From an uncultured Akkermansia sp. (GTDB taxonomy: Bacteria > Verrucomicrobiota > Verrucomicrobiia > Verrucomicrobiales > Akkermansiaceae), in contig CAJGDB010000101.1 in NCBI GenBank assembly GCA_904502165.1, positions 1 to 6,077 on the forward strand: a stretch of DNA of 6,077 nucleotides, read 5' to 3'. The notes under the pieces were generated by a model. The model worked only from the letters and a program-made list of their open reading frames with translations, made no database searches and was not told where the DNA came from. Position numbers and translations under genes: made by a program. Below are positions 1-5,912 of this stretch, piece by piece. Numbering within the stretch: the first letter of the stretch is position 1; every line of letters begins with the position of its first letter.

Positions 1-454
1 CGGCTGCTGTATCTGTGCTGAAGAAAGGATTACCCGTGCCGGCTGCAAAGACCACTACCTCACCAGCCCGAAGCTGCATGCGGGCTTTATTACGCACATA
101 AGGCTCAGCCACATTCTTCATCTCAATGGCACTCTGCACGTGTGCAGGCACACCGGCTTCCTGCACAGCGGAGCAGATGGAAAGAGCATTCATCACCGTG
201 GCCAGCATACCCACATAGTCAGCCGTGGGGCGATCCATACCACGCACGCTGGCCTTGGCACCACGCCAGATGTTACCACCACCCACTACAATGGCAATCT
301 GCAGGTTACCCTGCTGCTGGGCCTCTGCGATTTCACGGGCGATGCGAGCCACAATCTCCGGGGAAATATTGTCGCGGCTACCGGGAGCACGAAGTGCTTC
401 ACCACTCAGTTTCAGAAGAATACGCTTATACGGAGGCTGTGTCTGTTCGCTCAT
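1..454 (-). CDS. pyrH: UMP kinase (uridylate kinase), N-terminal 151 residues, cut by window edge
   Basis: Bacterial UMP kinase phosphorylates UMP to UDP with ATP in the cytoplasm, in pyrimidine nucleotide synthesis; the family is a hexameric amino acid kinase-fold enzyme regulated by GTP and UTP. Translating the minus strand from ATG 454-452 gives MSEQTQPPYKRILLKLSGEAL, the family's opening strand with its phosphate-binding Lys and Gly. The glycine-rich loop VVGGGNIWRG follows at residues ~57-65, then DYVGMLATVMNAL at ~79-91, and AAGTGNPFFSTDTAA at ~137-151, the UMP-binding signature. The usual length is about 240 residues, so roughly 90 C-terminal residues lie outside the window. The start gives the normal family N-terminus. 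No good Shine-Dalgarno sits at the expected spacing (an AGGAA lies about 20 nt upstream), and I could not fix a promoter. Upstream on the same strand is the lysis-type cassette, probably a separate transcript because of the hairpins in between. Confidence 0.97.
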   Translation of the reverse strand, partial: MSEQTQPPYKRILLKLSGEALRAPGSRDNISPEIVARIAREIAEAQQQGNLQIAIVVGGGNIWRGAKASVRGMDRPTADYVGMLATVMNALSICSAVQEAGVPAHVQSAIEMKNVAEPYVRNKARMQLRAGEVVVFAAGTGNPFFSTDTAA

Positions 455-478
455 ATTACCAAAAGAGGTTTAGTTCCT

Positions 479-499
479 GTTAAATGTGCCATTTTTAAC
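479..499. promoter_or_regulatory. AT-rich dyad upstream of pyrH (possible operator)
   Basis: GTTAAA and TTTAAC form a perfect 6-bp inverted repeat separated by 9 nt, 25-45 nt upstream of the pyrH start. Its position would suit an operator or a promoter element. Six-base AT-rich arms can arise by chance, and no known regulator was recognised. Confidence 0.2.
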
Positions 500-514
500 A
501 CAAAAAAGCGAGCT

Positions 515-547
515 AAAAATATGCCAGCGGATAAAATTTACCGGCAT
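515..547 (-). terminator. Intrinsic terminator candidate between the M15 peptidase gene and pyrH
   Basis: Read on the minus strand, ATGCCGG (547-541) pairs with CTGGCAT (527-521) over 7 bp including one G-U pair, with a 13-nt loop. An A and five T (519-515) follow at once. This is the better-placed U-tract of the two hairpins in this gap. It would end transcripts of the lysis-type cassette before pyrH. The long loop and modest GC content keep this a candidate. Confidence 0.45.
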
Positions 548-563
548 CAGCCCCGCATGAGAT

Positions 564-592
564 AAAACAGGCTCTCAACGCAGCGGCGTTGA
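564..592 (-). terminator. Secondary hairpin downstream of the M15 peptidase gene
   Basis: TCAACGC and GCGTTGA form a 7-bp perfect stem with a 4-nt loop (575-581 with 586-592). On the minus strand a four-T run follows only after about 7 nt (567-564). The hairpin is compact and stable, but the U-tract is displaced, so it may be a weak terminator or an mRNA 3'-end stabiliser. The rest of the gap from 455 to 663 shows no coding potential. Confidence 0.3.
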
Positions 593-663
593 ACTCCGGC
601 ACCTTATCCTGAAAGGGCAATCAGTCGCTTTTCCTGCATGGTTTCAGCACCCGGGTACCAGCT

Positions 664-1248
664 TCAGCAGAGACGGGCAAACTGCACATGCATCCAATCG
701 TAATCACGCTCCCTGCCGAGCGAAACAGCACCATGTTGCTCCCATATTTCCCACCATAGCGAGCAATCCGGATGCGAGAGCGATGCTCTGGGCGATTTTA
801 CATGAAGCCCGTTACTTCTGGGCGCAAAATCGAGCGCGATACCCCAGGCGTGCATGGAAAGAGCATTTCCTCCCGATGCAGGGCGGTAATTGTAACTGCC
901 GCCATACTGGTCAAGCCCCAGCCTGCTTATTCCGGCGTTTCCGTAATGCTCCAGAATCTCACGCAGCGCCTGTTGCACATGAGTCGCAATAAGGCGATGC
1001 ACCCGTATACTGCGAACCTGCTGTCCTTCATAGAAAAGCGGATAGGCCGGCAGGATATTTACCAGGTTATCCTCTCTCCCCGGAGCGCCGAAAATACTGG
1101 TACCGCGGCGCACCTCTGCCTGACCAGGCCAGAGAGGAATCTCTCGGATGCCAAGTGCAGCAGTCATTGCCCGCAGTGTCTGAGGCCCCATGATACCATC
1201 GGCCGGTACCCCCAGCTTCTGTTGAATGAGTCGGATACTTGTTTTCAT
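664..1248 (-). CDS. M15-family peptidoglycan peptidase (endolysin / D,D- or L,D-peptidase-like)
   Basis: A 194-aa protein with no visible signal peptide. Residues ~5-33 (LIQQKLGVPADGIMGPQTL...) resemble a short peptidoglycan-binding domain 1 repeat. The C-terminal half carries the M15 zinc site: SMHAWGIALDF at 131-141 fits SxHxxGxAxD with ligands H133 and D140, and DWMHVQF at 184-190 supplies the third ligand H187 with D184 as the likely catalytic acid/base (D/E-x-x-H). The family cleaves cell-wall peptide bonds (D-Ala-D-Ala, or L-Ala-D-Glu in phage endolysins); which bond is cut here cannot be read from sequence. With no signal peptide, the enzyme would need a holin-type route to the wall, and the small membrane protein directly upstream overlaps it by ATGA, as in phage lysis cassettes. 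No tail, capsid or integrase gene is visible. All metal ligands are intact, so it is probably active. A cellular VanY-like carboxypeptidase is the alternative. Confidence 0.85.
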   Translation of the reverse strand: MKTSIRLIQQKLGVPADGIMGPQTLRAMTAALGIREIPLWPGQAEVRRGTSIFGAPGREDNLVNILPAYPLFYEGQQVRSIRVHRLIATHVQQALREILEHYGNAGISRLGLDQYGGSYNYRPASGGNALSMHAWGIALDFAPRSNGLHVKSPRASLSHPDCSLWWEIWEQHGAVSLGRERDYDWMHVQFARLC

Positions 1249-1463
1249 CTGGCCGGGGTATTGGTATGCATCTCGATAATTCCGAGCCGGTTATCCATGG
1301 CACGGAGGATTTCAACCGTCTGGGCAGCCGTTGTGGACTGGTCATGCGCCAGCTGGCGGAAATCATTGTACACAAAACACATGAGCACAAAGCCGCCAAA
1401 GGTAATGATTTCCCGCGTATATTCACGGGTCAGGGTAAGGTAATCACGGAATGGTTTGCACAT
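1245..1463 (-). CDS. Small single-pass membrane protein, holin-like
   Basis: This 72-aa protein begins MCKPFRDYLT. It has a charged N-terminal segment, one hydrophobic stretch at ~19-33 (IITFGGFVLMCFVYN), and a polar C-terminal half (~46-65) with heptad-like spacing (TVEILRAMDNRLGII) that could form a helix or coiled coil. I do not recognise a specific family. The call rests on small size, one membrane segment and translational coupling (ATGA at 1248-1245) to an M15 peptidase that lacks a signal peptide, which is the usual holin-endolysin order. The same frame is open back to an ATG at 1520, but that codon lies inside the terminator stem of the neighbouring lipoprotein gene, so I prefer ATG 1463. 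AGGGGG lies 12 nt upstream of it, and a promoter-like pair ends 6 nt upstream. It could instead be a regulator or anchor of the peptidase. Confidence 0.6.
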   Translation of the reverse strand: MCKPFRDYLTLTREYTREIITFGGFVLMCFVYNDFRQLAHDQSTTAAQTVEILRAMDNRLGIIEMHTNTPAR

Positions 1464-1469
1464 AGCAAT

Positions 1470-1499
1470 GGTATACCCCCTGCACCAGTTCTCTGGCAA
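1470..1499 (-). promoter_or_regulatory. Promoter candidate for the holin-like/M15 cassette
   Basis: On the minus strand TTGCCA (1499-1494) and TATACC (1475-1470) are separated by 18 nt, a sigma-70-like arrangement (5/6 and 4/6 matches). The -10 box ends only 6 nt before ATG 1463, so the transcript would be leaderless. The spacer contains the GGGGG that could otherwise be read as a Shine-Dalgarno. The site lies just beyond the lipoprotein terminator, consistent with a separate transcription unit. Confidence 0.4.
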
Positions 1500-1505
1500 G
1501 CCTCT

Positions 1506-1546
1506 GCAAATAAGAGGCACCGCTTCCCTCTACGGAAAGCGGTGCC
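1506..1546 (-). terminator. Intrinsic terminator of the lipoprotein gene
   Basis: GGCACCGCTT (1516-1525) and AAGCGGTGCC (1537-1546) form a perfect 10-bp GC-rich stem with an 11-nt loop. On the minus strand it is followed by the T-rich tail TCTTATTT. It starts 27 nt beyond the lipoprotein stop codon. The plus-strand flank has no T-run, so it acts for minus-strand transcripts. Confidence 0.75.
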
Positions 1547-1573
1547 GGACTCATAAGCTTGCAATACCCAGCA

Positions 1574-2914
1574 TCAGAGCGAGGCCGGCGCAGACGCAGG
1601 AGCTGTTTCGACGGGGACTGCGGCAGGAGCGGCCGGTGTAGCAGGAGCCGGGGTCGACTCCGCAGGTGCGGCAGGAGCCGGCTGCGGATTCGTGGTGATG
1701 GGAGCATCCGGCGGGGTGTAGGTGAAGTACACCTGACCATCTACGCTGGCGTGGTACTGCCCACCGGGCACAATGCTGATACCCAGGGTCTTACCTGCGT
1801 AATTAGCAGGGGGATTCACGCGATAACGGCGAATCTCCGGCTGGCCCTCCTTGTCTGGGTCACGTACAATCACCGTAATCGGGCCGCTAATGGGAGCTAC
1901 CTGTTCGCGAGGAGTCACGCGGCTTTCGCCTCCGGCCATCTCACCTGCGGTGAACTCCACGCCTGCAGCATCACGAGCTTCCACCAGAATGCGGCCACCC
2001 GTCGTGTTGGTCACCTTCACAGAATAGCTCATCAGGCCACCCGGAGTAGTGGGCATCGGGGCGGCAGGCGCCAGATTCGGAGCCACGGCAGGAGGTGCTA
2101 CAGCCTCACCACTGGCATATACATTGCCATCGACGCTGGCATGGTACTTACCACCGGGAATGATGCTGATGCCCACCGTCTGGTTGGCATACTGAGAGGG
2201 AGGATTCACCTTGAAACGGCGGATTTCGGGAGCACCATCCTTATCAGGGTCACGCACCACAATGGTAATGGGGCCCACAATGGGCTCTGCCTGCTCCAGC
2301 GGAGTAGTGGCGCTGCGGCCACCATCCATGAAACCGCAGGGGTAGATGTTACCGGCTGCATCCTGAGCTTCAATGAATAGCTTGCCAGGAGTGCAGTTGG
2401 TAATACGAACAGAATAATTCATCGGCACACCAGGAACCACGCCCTGAGTGGGCATTACCCCGGCAGCAGCAGGAGCCACGCCTACCATAGCCTGACCAGG
2501 TACAACCTGAGCCGGTACAACCTGAGCCGGAACAACCTGACCAGGTACTGCGGTCTGGTGAATGTAAGTCGGGGTCTGGGGAGCAGCCGGCATCAGCGGA
2601 GTGGGCGTATGCTGCAGCGGAGCAAGGGAACCAGCAGCAGCAGCGGCTGCATTACCCATGGCGACTCCCATGGCAGCACCGGTCTGCGGCACGTTCGTAT
2701 TGCACTGGTTCACCTGGGCATCAAAAGCAGCATTCACATCTGCACCACCCACAGCAACAGCAGCCTGACCAGGCAGGGCAAGATACTGCGCCGGACGCGA
2801 AGCCTGAGTCTTGGTCATGACTCTGGCACGATTGGTTACAACCGTATCATCAGTTGAACTACAGGAAGCCACCACCAGGGCAGCACCAGCTACAAGAGTA
2901 AGTTTTACCTTCAT
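1574..2914 (-). CDS. Lipoprotein with two tandem copies of an unrecognised ~104-residue domain and Pro/Ala-rich linkers
   Basis: This 446-aa protein starts MKVKLTLVAGAALVVASCSS: positive N-terminus, hydrophobic core and lipobox VASC with C18 as the lipidation site. The frame is open further upstream, but this start gives the signal peptide and follows a promoter-like pair. Residues ~19-120 include an Ala-rich tract; ~124-143 hold PGQ/PAQ pentapeptide repeats. Domain copy 1 (165-268) and copy 2 (295-398) align without gaps at a 130-residue offset, about 60% identical. They share VRDPDK, PEIRR, VNPP, GISI, PGG and YHASVDG. The C-terminus (~402-446) is Pro/Ala/Thr-rich. Copy 1 has C174 and C193 where copy 2 has Thr and Ala, suggesting a disulfide in copy 1. 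The domain looks beta-rich. It probably sits on an outer or inner membrane with low-complexity spacers holding the domains away from it. Function is unknown. It has its own promoter and terminator candidates, so it is probably a single-gene transcript. Confidence 0.87.
   Translation of the reverse strand: MKVKLTLVAGAALVVASCSSTDDTVVTNRARVMTKTQASRPAQYLALPGQAAVAVGGADVNAAFDAQVNQCNTNVPQTGAAMGVAMGNAAAAAAGSLAPLQHTPTPLMPAAPQTPTYIHQTAVPGQVVPAQVVPAQVVPGQAMVGVAPAAAGVMPTQGVVPGVPMNYSVRITNCTPGKLFIEAQDAAGNIYPCGFMDGGRSATTPLEQAEPIVGPITIVVRDPDKDGAPEIRRFKVNPPSQYANQTVGISIIPGGKYHASVDGNVYASGEAVAPPAVAPNLAPAAPMPTTPGGLMSYSVKVTNTTGGRILVEARDAAGVEFTAGEMAGGESRVTPREQVAPISGPITVIVRDPDKEGQPEIRRYRVNPPANYAGKTLGISIVPGGQYHASVDGQVYFTYTPPDAPITTNPQPAPAAPAESTPAPATPAAPAAVPVETAPASAPASL
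1721..2032 (-). repeat. Domain repeat copy 2 in the lipoprotein
   Basis: This encodes residues 295-398 (MSYSVKVTN... to ...VYFT). It matches copy 1 without gaps at a 390-nt offset, with roughly 64 of 104 residues identical by eye. It lacks both cysteines of copy 1. Confidence 0.9.
2111..2422 (-). repeat. Domain repeat copy 1 in the lipoprotein
   Basis: This encodes residues 165-268 (MNYSVRITN... to ...VYAS). It is the upstream partner of the copy at 1721-2032 and carries C174 and C193. The copies are clearly diverged at DNA level, so this is an old duplication. Confidence 0.9.
2491..2550 (-). repeat. Four 15-bp tandem units encoding PGQ/PAQ pentapeptides
   Basis: On the plus strand, units of the form cctgaNcNggtacaa occur back to back at 2491, 2506, 2521 and 2536. 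The outer two read cctgaccagg and the inner two cctgagccgg. They encode a VPGQ-VVPAQ-VVPAQ-VVPGQ linker just before domain copy 1. Being a multiple of three, copy-number change would lengthen or shorten the linker without a frameshift. Confidence 0.85.
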
Positions 2915-2923
2915 GCTGACGCA

Positions 2924-2952
2924 AAAATACCACAAATGACACGATATGGCAA
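2924..2952 (-). promoter_or_regulatory. Promoter candidate for the lipoprotein gene
   Basis: TTGCCA (2952-2947) and TATTTT (2929-2924) are 17 nt apart on the minus strand, matching the sigma-70 consensus at 5/6 and 4/6 positions. The -10 box ends 9 nt before ATG 2914, leaving almost no leader, and no Shine-Dalgarno is present. Confidence 0.5.
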
Positions 2953-3046
2953 GGATAATGTGGCATAGCAGGTAATTTGAAGCCTCCGTCTTCCGGGCAA
3001 TGCACCGCATTTGATACATTCCGCAGGCAGGTATGCACAATTCCGC

Positions 3047-3075
3047 TTGCGGCCGGGTGATTTCGGTGGTAGAAT
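3047..3075 (+). promoter_or_regulatory. Promoter candidate for the sulP-mutY operon
   Basis: TTGCGG (3047-3052) and TAGAAT (3070-3075) are 17 nt apart. The -10 box matches consensus at 5/6 and the -35 at 3/6 including TTG. The -10 ends 9 nt before ATG 3085, so the transcript would start within a few bases of the start codon. The AGG at 3079-3081 is too close to the ATG to serve as a normal ribosome binding site. Confidence 0.45.
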
Positions 3076-3084
3076 AACAGGCAA

Positions 3085-4923
3085 ATGGGAAAGCTGGCTA
3101 TCAGACTGCACAGAGGATGGAATAGCGTGCGCCACCTGGCCGCGCAGGGGATGATTGACCCCCTGCCCATACGCCACGCGCTGGCGGGTTACACTTTCGG
3201 CAAAGCCGGGCGGGATTTAAAAGCCGCCACAGACGTGGCGCTCGTGGGGCTTCCGCAGGGCATGGCCTTTGCCGCAATGGCCGGGCTCGATAGCATATAC
3301 GGCATCATGGCAGCCACAGTCGGCACATTCATTGCCCCCTTCTTCACGCGCTGCAGCCTTACAGTCAGCGGCCCGAGCAATGCCACGGCTTTCATGCTAG
3401 CCAGCTTTTTTCTGGCCTCATCCCCCGCCATCCAGAGCCATCCGCACATTTTCGTACCGCTCATTGTATTCATGGCCGGCCTTTTCTGCGTACTGGGAGC
3501 CTTCATCAAAGCCACAGAGATGCTGCAATTTGTCAGCCGGAGTGTGCTGGTAGGCTATGTCACCGGTGCAGCCACGTTAATCATCGCCTCACAGACCCGC
3601 TATGTACTGGGCATTAACGATGTAGATGCCGGAAGCTCATTCTTCACCATGGCCAGCGCCATTTTCCGCAACCTGGACATGGTACAATGGCAGCCTATCG
3701 TGCTGGGAGTCCTCAGTTTTGCGCTTTTCATTCCTTTACGCAAATACCTGCGCCGCCTGCCCACCTTTGCCGTCATCCTCGTCGTCATGAGCTGCCTGAA
3801 CTGGATTCTCAGCCAACCCTGGACAGGTGGGCATTTTGCAGGAGTACGCATGCTGAAGGATTTTACCATGAGCGACCTCGTCTGCCGAGCCCCGGCTCTG
3901 GGGGAACTGGCAGACCACATCAACGAGCTTATTCCCGTCATTATCGGTATCGCCTTCCTCTCCACCCTGGAGCAGACCGTCATGAGCAAGACACTTTCAG
4001 CCAAGACCGGCGAACCCGTCAATCTCAATCAGGATACCTTTGCCGTGGGCCTTGCCAACATGGGGTCGGCGCTCACCACATCGCTCCCCTGCTCGGCCTC
4101 ACTCACCCGCTCCATGCTCAACTACACTGCCGGGGCCGCCACTCGTTTCTCAGGGGTATTCTGCGGGCTCATCTGCCTGGGCATCACCTTTATCCTGGCC
4201 AACTTCCCCCTGATTTCCAAAATTCCACACAGTGTACTGGCAGCCCTGGTACTGGCCAATGCCATTTCTCTCTACGACAAGAAACTCCTCCGCATCTGCT
4301 TCCGCTCCACCAAGGGGGATGCCTCCGTTCTACTCATTACTTTCATTGCAGCACTGCTGCTGCCTCTTCACATCGCCATCTTCGTGGGTGTCATCATCTC
4401 CGTTTCCCTCTTCCTGCGAAAAGCTGCCAAACCGGAGCTGGTGGAATACACCTTCGATGATGCCGGCACACTGCGTGAACTGGATTCCAGCGAAAAACGC
4501 CTTCCGCAAATCTCCATTGTCCATGTGGAAGGAGACCTCTTCTTTGGAGCGGCAGACCTCTTCCGCCGCCAGGTAGCCCGCATTGCAGAAGACCCCAGCC
4601 TGGCTGTAGTGGTATTACGCATGCGTAACGCCCGCAACCTGGATGCCACCTCCGTCTGCGCTCTGGAAGAACTCATCCGCTTCATCCGCGAGAAAAAACG
4701 CCACATCATCATCTCCGGCGCAGGTCGCAAGGTCTTCCGCATCCTGAAAAAAAGCGGTGTCATTGATTTACTGCAGGAAGGCTGTGGCAAAGGAGAAAGC
4801 AATATCTTCCTGGTTGAACCTAGAAACCCGAACATGTCCACCCGCAAGGCACTCATGCGGGCCCAGCAGCTGCTCGGCACCAGACAGGCAGACATCTCCA
4901 TTTACACCACTCAGTCAAAATGA
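3085..4923 (+). CDS. SulP/SLC26-family anion transporter with C-terminal STAS domain
   Basis: A 612-aa inner-membrane protein of normal length for bacterial SulP. A ~43-residue cytoplasmic N-terminus leads into DLKAATDVALVGLPQGMAFAAMAG (44-67), the family's first-helix region. SGPSNATAFM (95-104) matches the TM3 anion-site segment, LSTLEQTVMSK (292-302) the TM8 region, and SLPCSASLTRSMLNYTAGA (333-351) the TM10 signature. Hydrophobic helices continue to ~445. A STAS domain spans ~474-577 (ISIVHVEGDLFFGAADLF..., with NLDATS at 518-523 near the loop that is phosphorylated in anti-sigma factor antagonists), followed by a ~35-residue tail. SulP proteins carry sulfate, bicarbonate, chloride or dicarboxylates; the substrate cannot be told here, and no sulfate-assimilation or carbonic anhydrase gene is adjacent. 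The stop codon overlaps the mutY start (ATGA at 4920-4923), so the two are co-transcribed and probably translationally coupled. The gene is divergent from the lipoprotein gene. Confidence 0.95.
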   Translation: MGKLAIRLHRGWNSVRHLAAQGMIDPLPIRHALAGYTFGKAGRDLKAATDVALVGLPQGMAFAAMAGLDSIYGIMAATVGTFIAPFFTRCSLTVSGPSNATAFMLASFFLASSPAIQSHPHIFVPLIVFMAGLFCVLGAFIKATEMLQFVSRSVLVGYVTGAATLIIASQTRYVLGINDVDAGSSFFTMASAIFRNLDMVQWQPIVLGVLSFALFIPLRKYLRRLPTFAVILVVMSCLNWILSQPWTGGHFAGVRMLKDFTMSDLVCRAPALGELADHINELIPVIIGIAFLSTLEQTVMSKTLSAKTGEPVNLNQDTFAVGLANMGSALTTSLPCSASLTRSMLNYTAGAATRFSGVFCGLICLGITFILANFPLISKIPHSVLAALVLANAISLYDKKLLRICFRSTKGDASVLLITFIAALLLPLHIAIFVGVIISVSLFLRKAAKPELVEYTFDDAGTLRELDSSEKRLPQISIVHVEGDLFFGAADLFRRQVARIAEDPSLAVVVLRMRNARNLDATSVCALEELIRFIREKKRHIIISGAGRKVFRILKKSGVIDLLQEGCGKGESNIFLVEPRNPNMSTRKALMRAQQLLGTRQADISIYTTQSK

Positions 4924-5912
4924 GTTCCTTTCCCGCTCAGGAAATTGCCCAAGCTCTCACAGACTGGTTCACCGCTCATGGGCGCGACTACCCCTGGCGA
5001 CGCACTACGGATCCCTGGGCCATCCTGGTAAGTGAAATCATGCTGCAGCAGACCACCATACCGACTGTCCTCGGGCGTTATGATGCATGGATGCAGCAAT
5101 TCCCCACCCCGGCAGCACTGGCTTCCGCCACAGAAGAGGAAGCTCTGCGCTCGTGGGAAGGATTAGGTTACTACCGCCGCGTGCGCGCCCTGCAGGCCGC
5201 CGCCCGCGCCATCGTGCAGCAACACGGCGGACGTTTTCCAACAGAAGAAAACAGCATCCGCGCCCTGCCCGGCATAGGAGACTACACCGTCGGTGCTATA
5301 CTCAGCTTTGCCTACAACAAACAGGCTCCCCTCGTAGATGCTAATGTGTCACGTGTATTTGCCCGCTTGTTCAATGATCCGACCCCCATTGACTCTCCGG
5401 CCGGACGCAAACGCCACTGGCAACTTGCAGCCCGGCTTGTCCCCCCCACCAATCCAAGAGCCTATAACTCAGGGCTCATGGAACTAGGGCAGACCATCTG
5501 CACAAACGGCACCCCCGACTGTCTCCTCTGTCCGCTGCGGGCATGGTGCAAGGCAGAAAATCCGGCCCTTCTTCCAGTCAAACTGCCCAGAAAAGAAATC
5601 ACCGCCGTTGTGCACCACGACATTTTCCTGCTCACCCCCGCCGGCCTGCTCATGGAGAAACAGGCCGATGGAAAGCGGCACGAAGGCATGTACCGGCTTC
5701 CGCGCCGCACGGCGGGCCTCTGCAGCGGCCTGCCCCACCTGGCGGCCCAGAAATACAGCATCACCCGCTACAAGGTCACCCGCCACCTCTACCAGGCCCC
5801 GGCAGACACCGTCCCCCTCCCCGGCGAGGAATTCATCCCCCTTTCCCGGCTCGCCGCCACCCCCATAGCATCCCCCGACCGCAAGATAATAGAAAAGCAC
5901 CTGCCTCATTAA
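4920..5912 (+). CDS. mutY: Adenine DNA glycosylase MutY
   Basis: MutY removes adenine mispaired with 8-oxoguanine (or G), starting base excision repair that prevents G:C to T:A transversions. The 330-aa length is normal (E. coli 350). The HhH-GPD catalytic domain is complete: SEIMLQQT with catalytic E39 (E. coli E37), the helix-hairpin-helix LPGIGDYTVGAILS at 116-129, and LVDANVSRV with catalytic D140. The [4Fe-4S] loop has the exact spacing C194-X6-C201-X2-C204-X5-C210. The linker LPVKLPRKE (~218-226) leads to a Nudix-like C-terminal domain (~227-330) that reads 8-oxoG. There the usual F-[ST]-H loop appears as ITRY (281-284), so the His is Arg, and the usual WEFPGG stretch is replaced by MYRLPRR. 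The start overlaps the sulP stop by ATGA and has no Shine-Dalgarno, so translation probably depends on sulP. The 3' end overlaps the hairpin that terminates the convergent tRNA transcript. Confidence 0.97.
   Translation: MSSFPAQEIAQALTDWFTAHGRDYPWRRTTDPWAILVSEIMLQQTTIPTVLGRYDAWMQQFPTPAALASATEEEALRSWEGLGYYRRVRALQAAARAIVQQHGGRFPTEENSIRALPGIGDYTVGAILSFAYNKQAPLVDANVSRVFARLFNDPTPIDSPAGRKRHWQLAARLVPPTNPRAYNSGLMELGQTICTNGTPDCLLCPLRAWCKAENPALLPVKLPRKEITAVVHHDIFLLTPAGLLMEKQADGKRHEGMYRLPRRTAGLCSGLPHLAAQKYSITRYKVTRHLYQAPADTVPLPGEEFIPLSRLAATPIASPDRKIIEKHLPH

Noticed and set aside
140..565. Plus-strand open frames across pyrH
   Set aside because: The minus strand encodes an unmistakable UMP kinase here; the plus frames are shadows.
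772..1443. Plus-strand open frame of 223 codons
   Set aside because: It is antisense to the M15 peptidase and holin-like genes, has no recognisable domain, and the opposite strand encodes a complete M15 zinc motif set.
1464..1520. Longer N-terminus for the holin-like protein starting at ATG 1520
   Set aside because: This ATG is inside the terminator stem of the upstream lipoprotein gene and the added 19 residues have no hydrophobic or conserved character.
1559..2380. Plus-strand open frame of 273 codons
   Set aside because: It is antisense to the lipoprotein's duplicated domains. Its apparent internal repeats (such as VLPTGHNADT/VLTTGNDADA) mirror the opposite-strand duplication, and the composition is rich in Arg, His and Ser as expected of a shadow.
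2915..3040. 42-residue N-terminal extension of the lipoprotein frame
   Set aside because: It would bury the signal peptide and lipobox and run through the promoter candidate; ATG 2914 gives a textbook lipoprotein signal.
3687..4460. Plus-strand second-frame ORF of 257 codons within sulP
   Set aside because: It is out-of-frame translation rich in His, Pro and Arg with no domain, inside a continuous SulP coding region.
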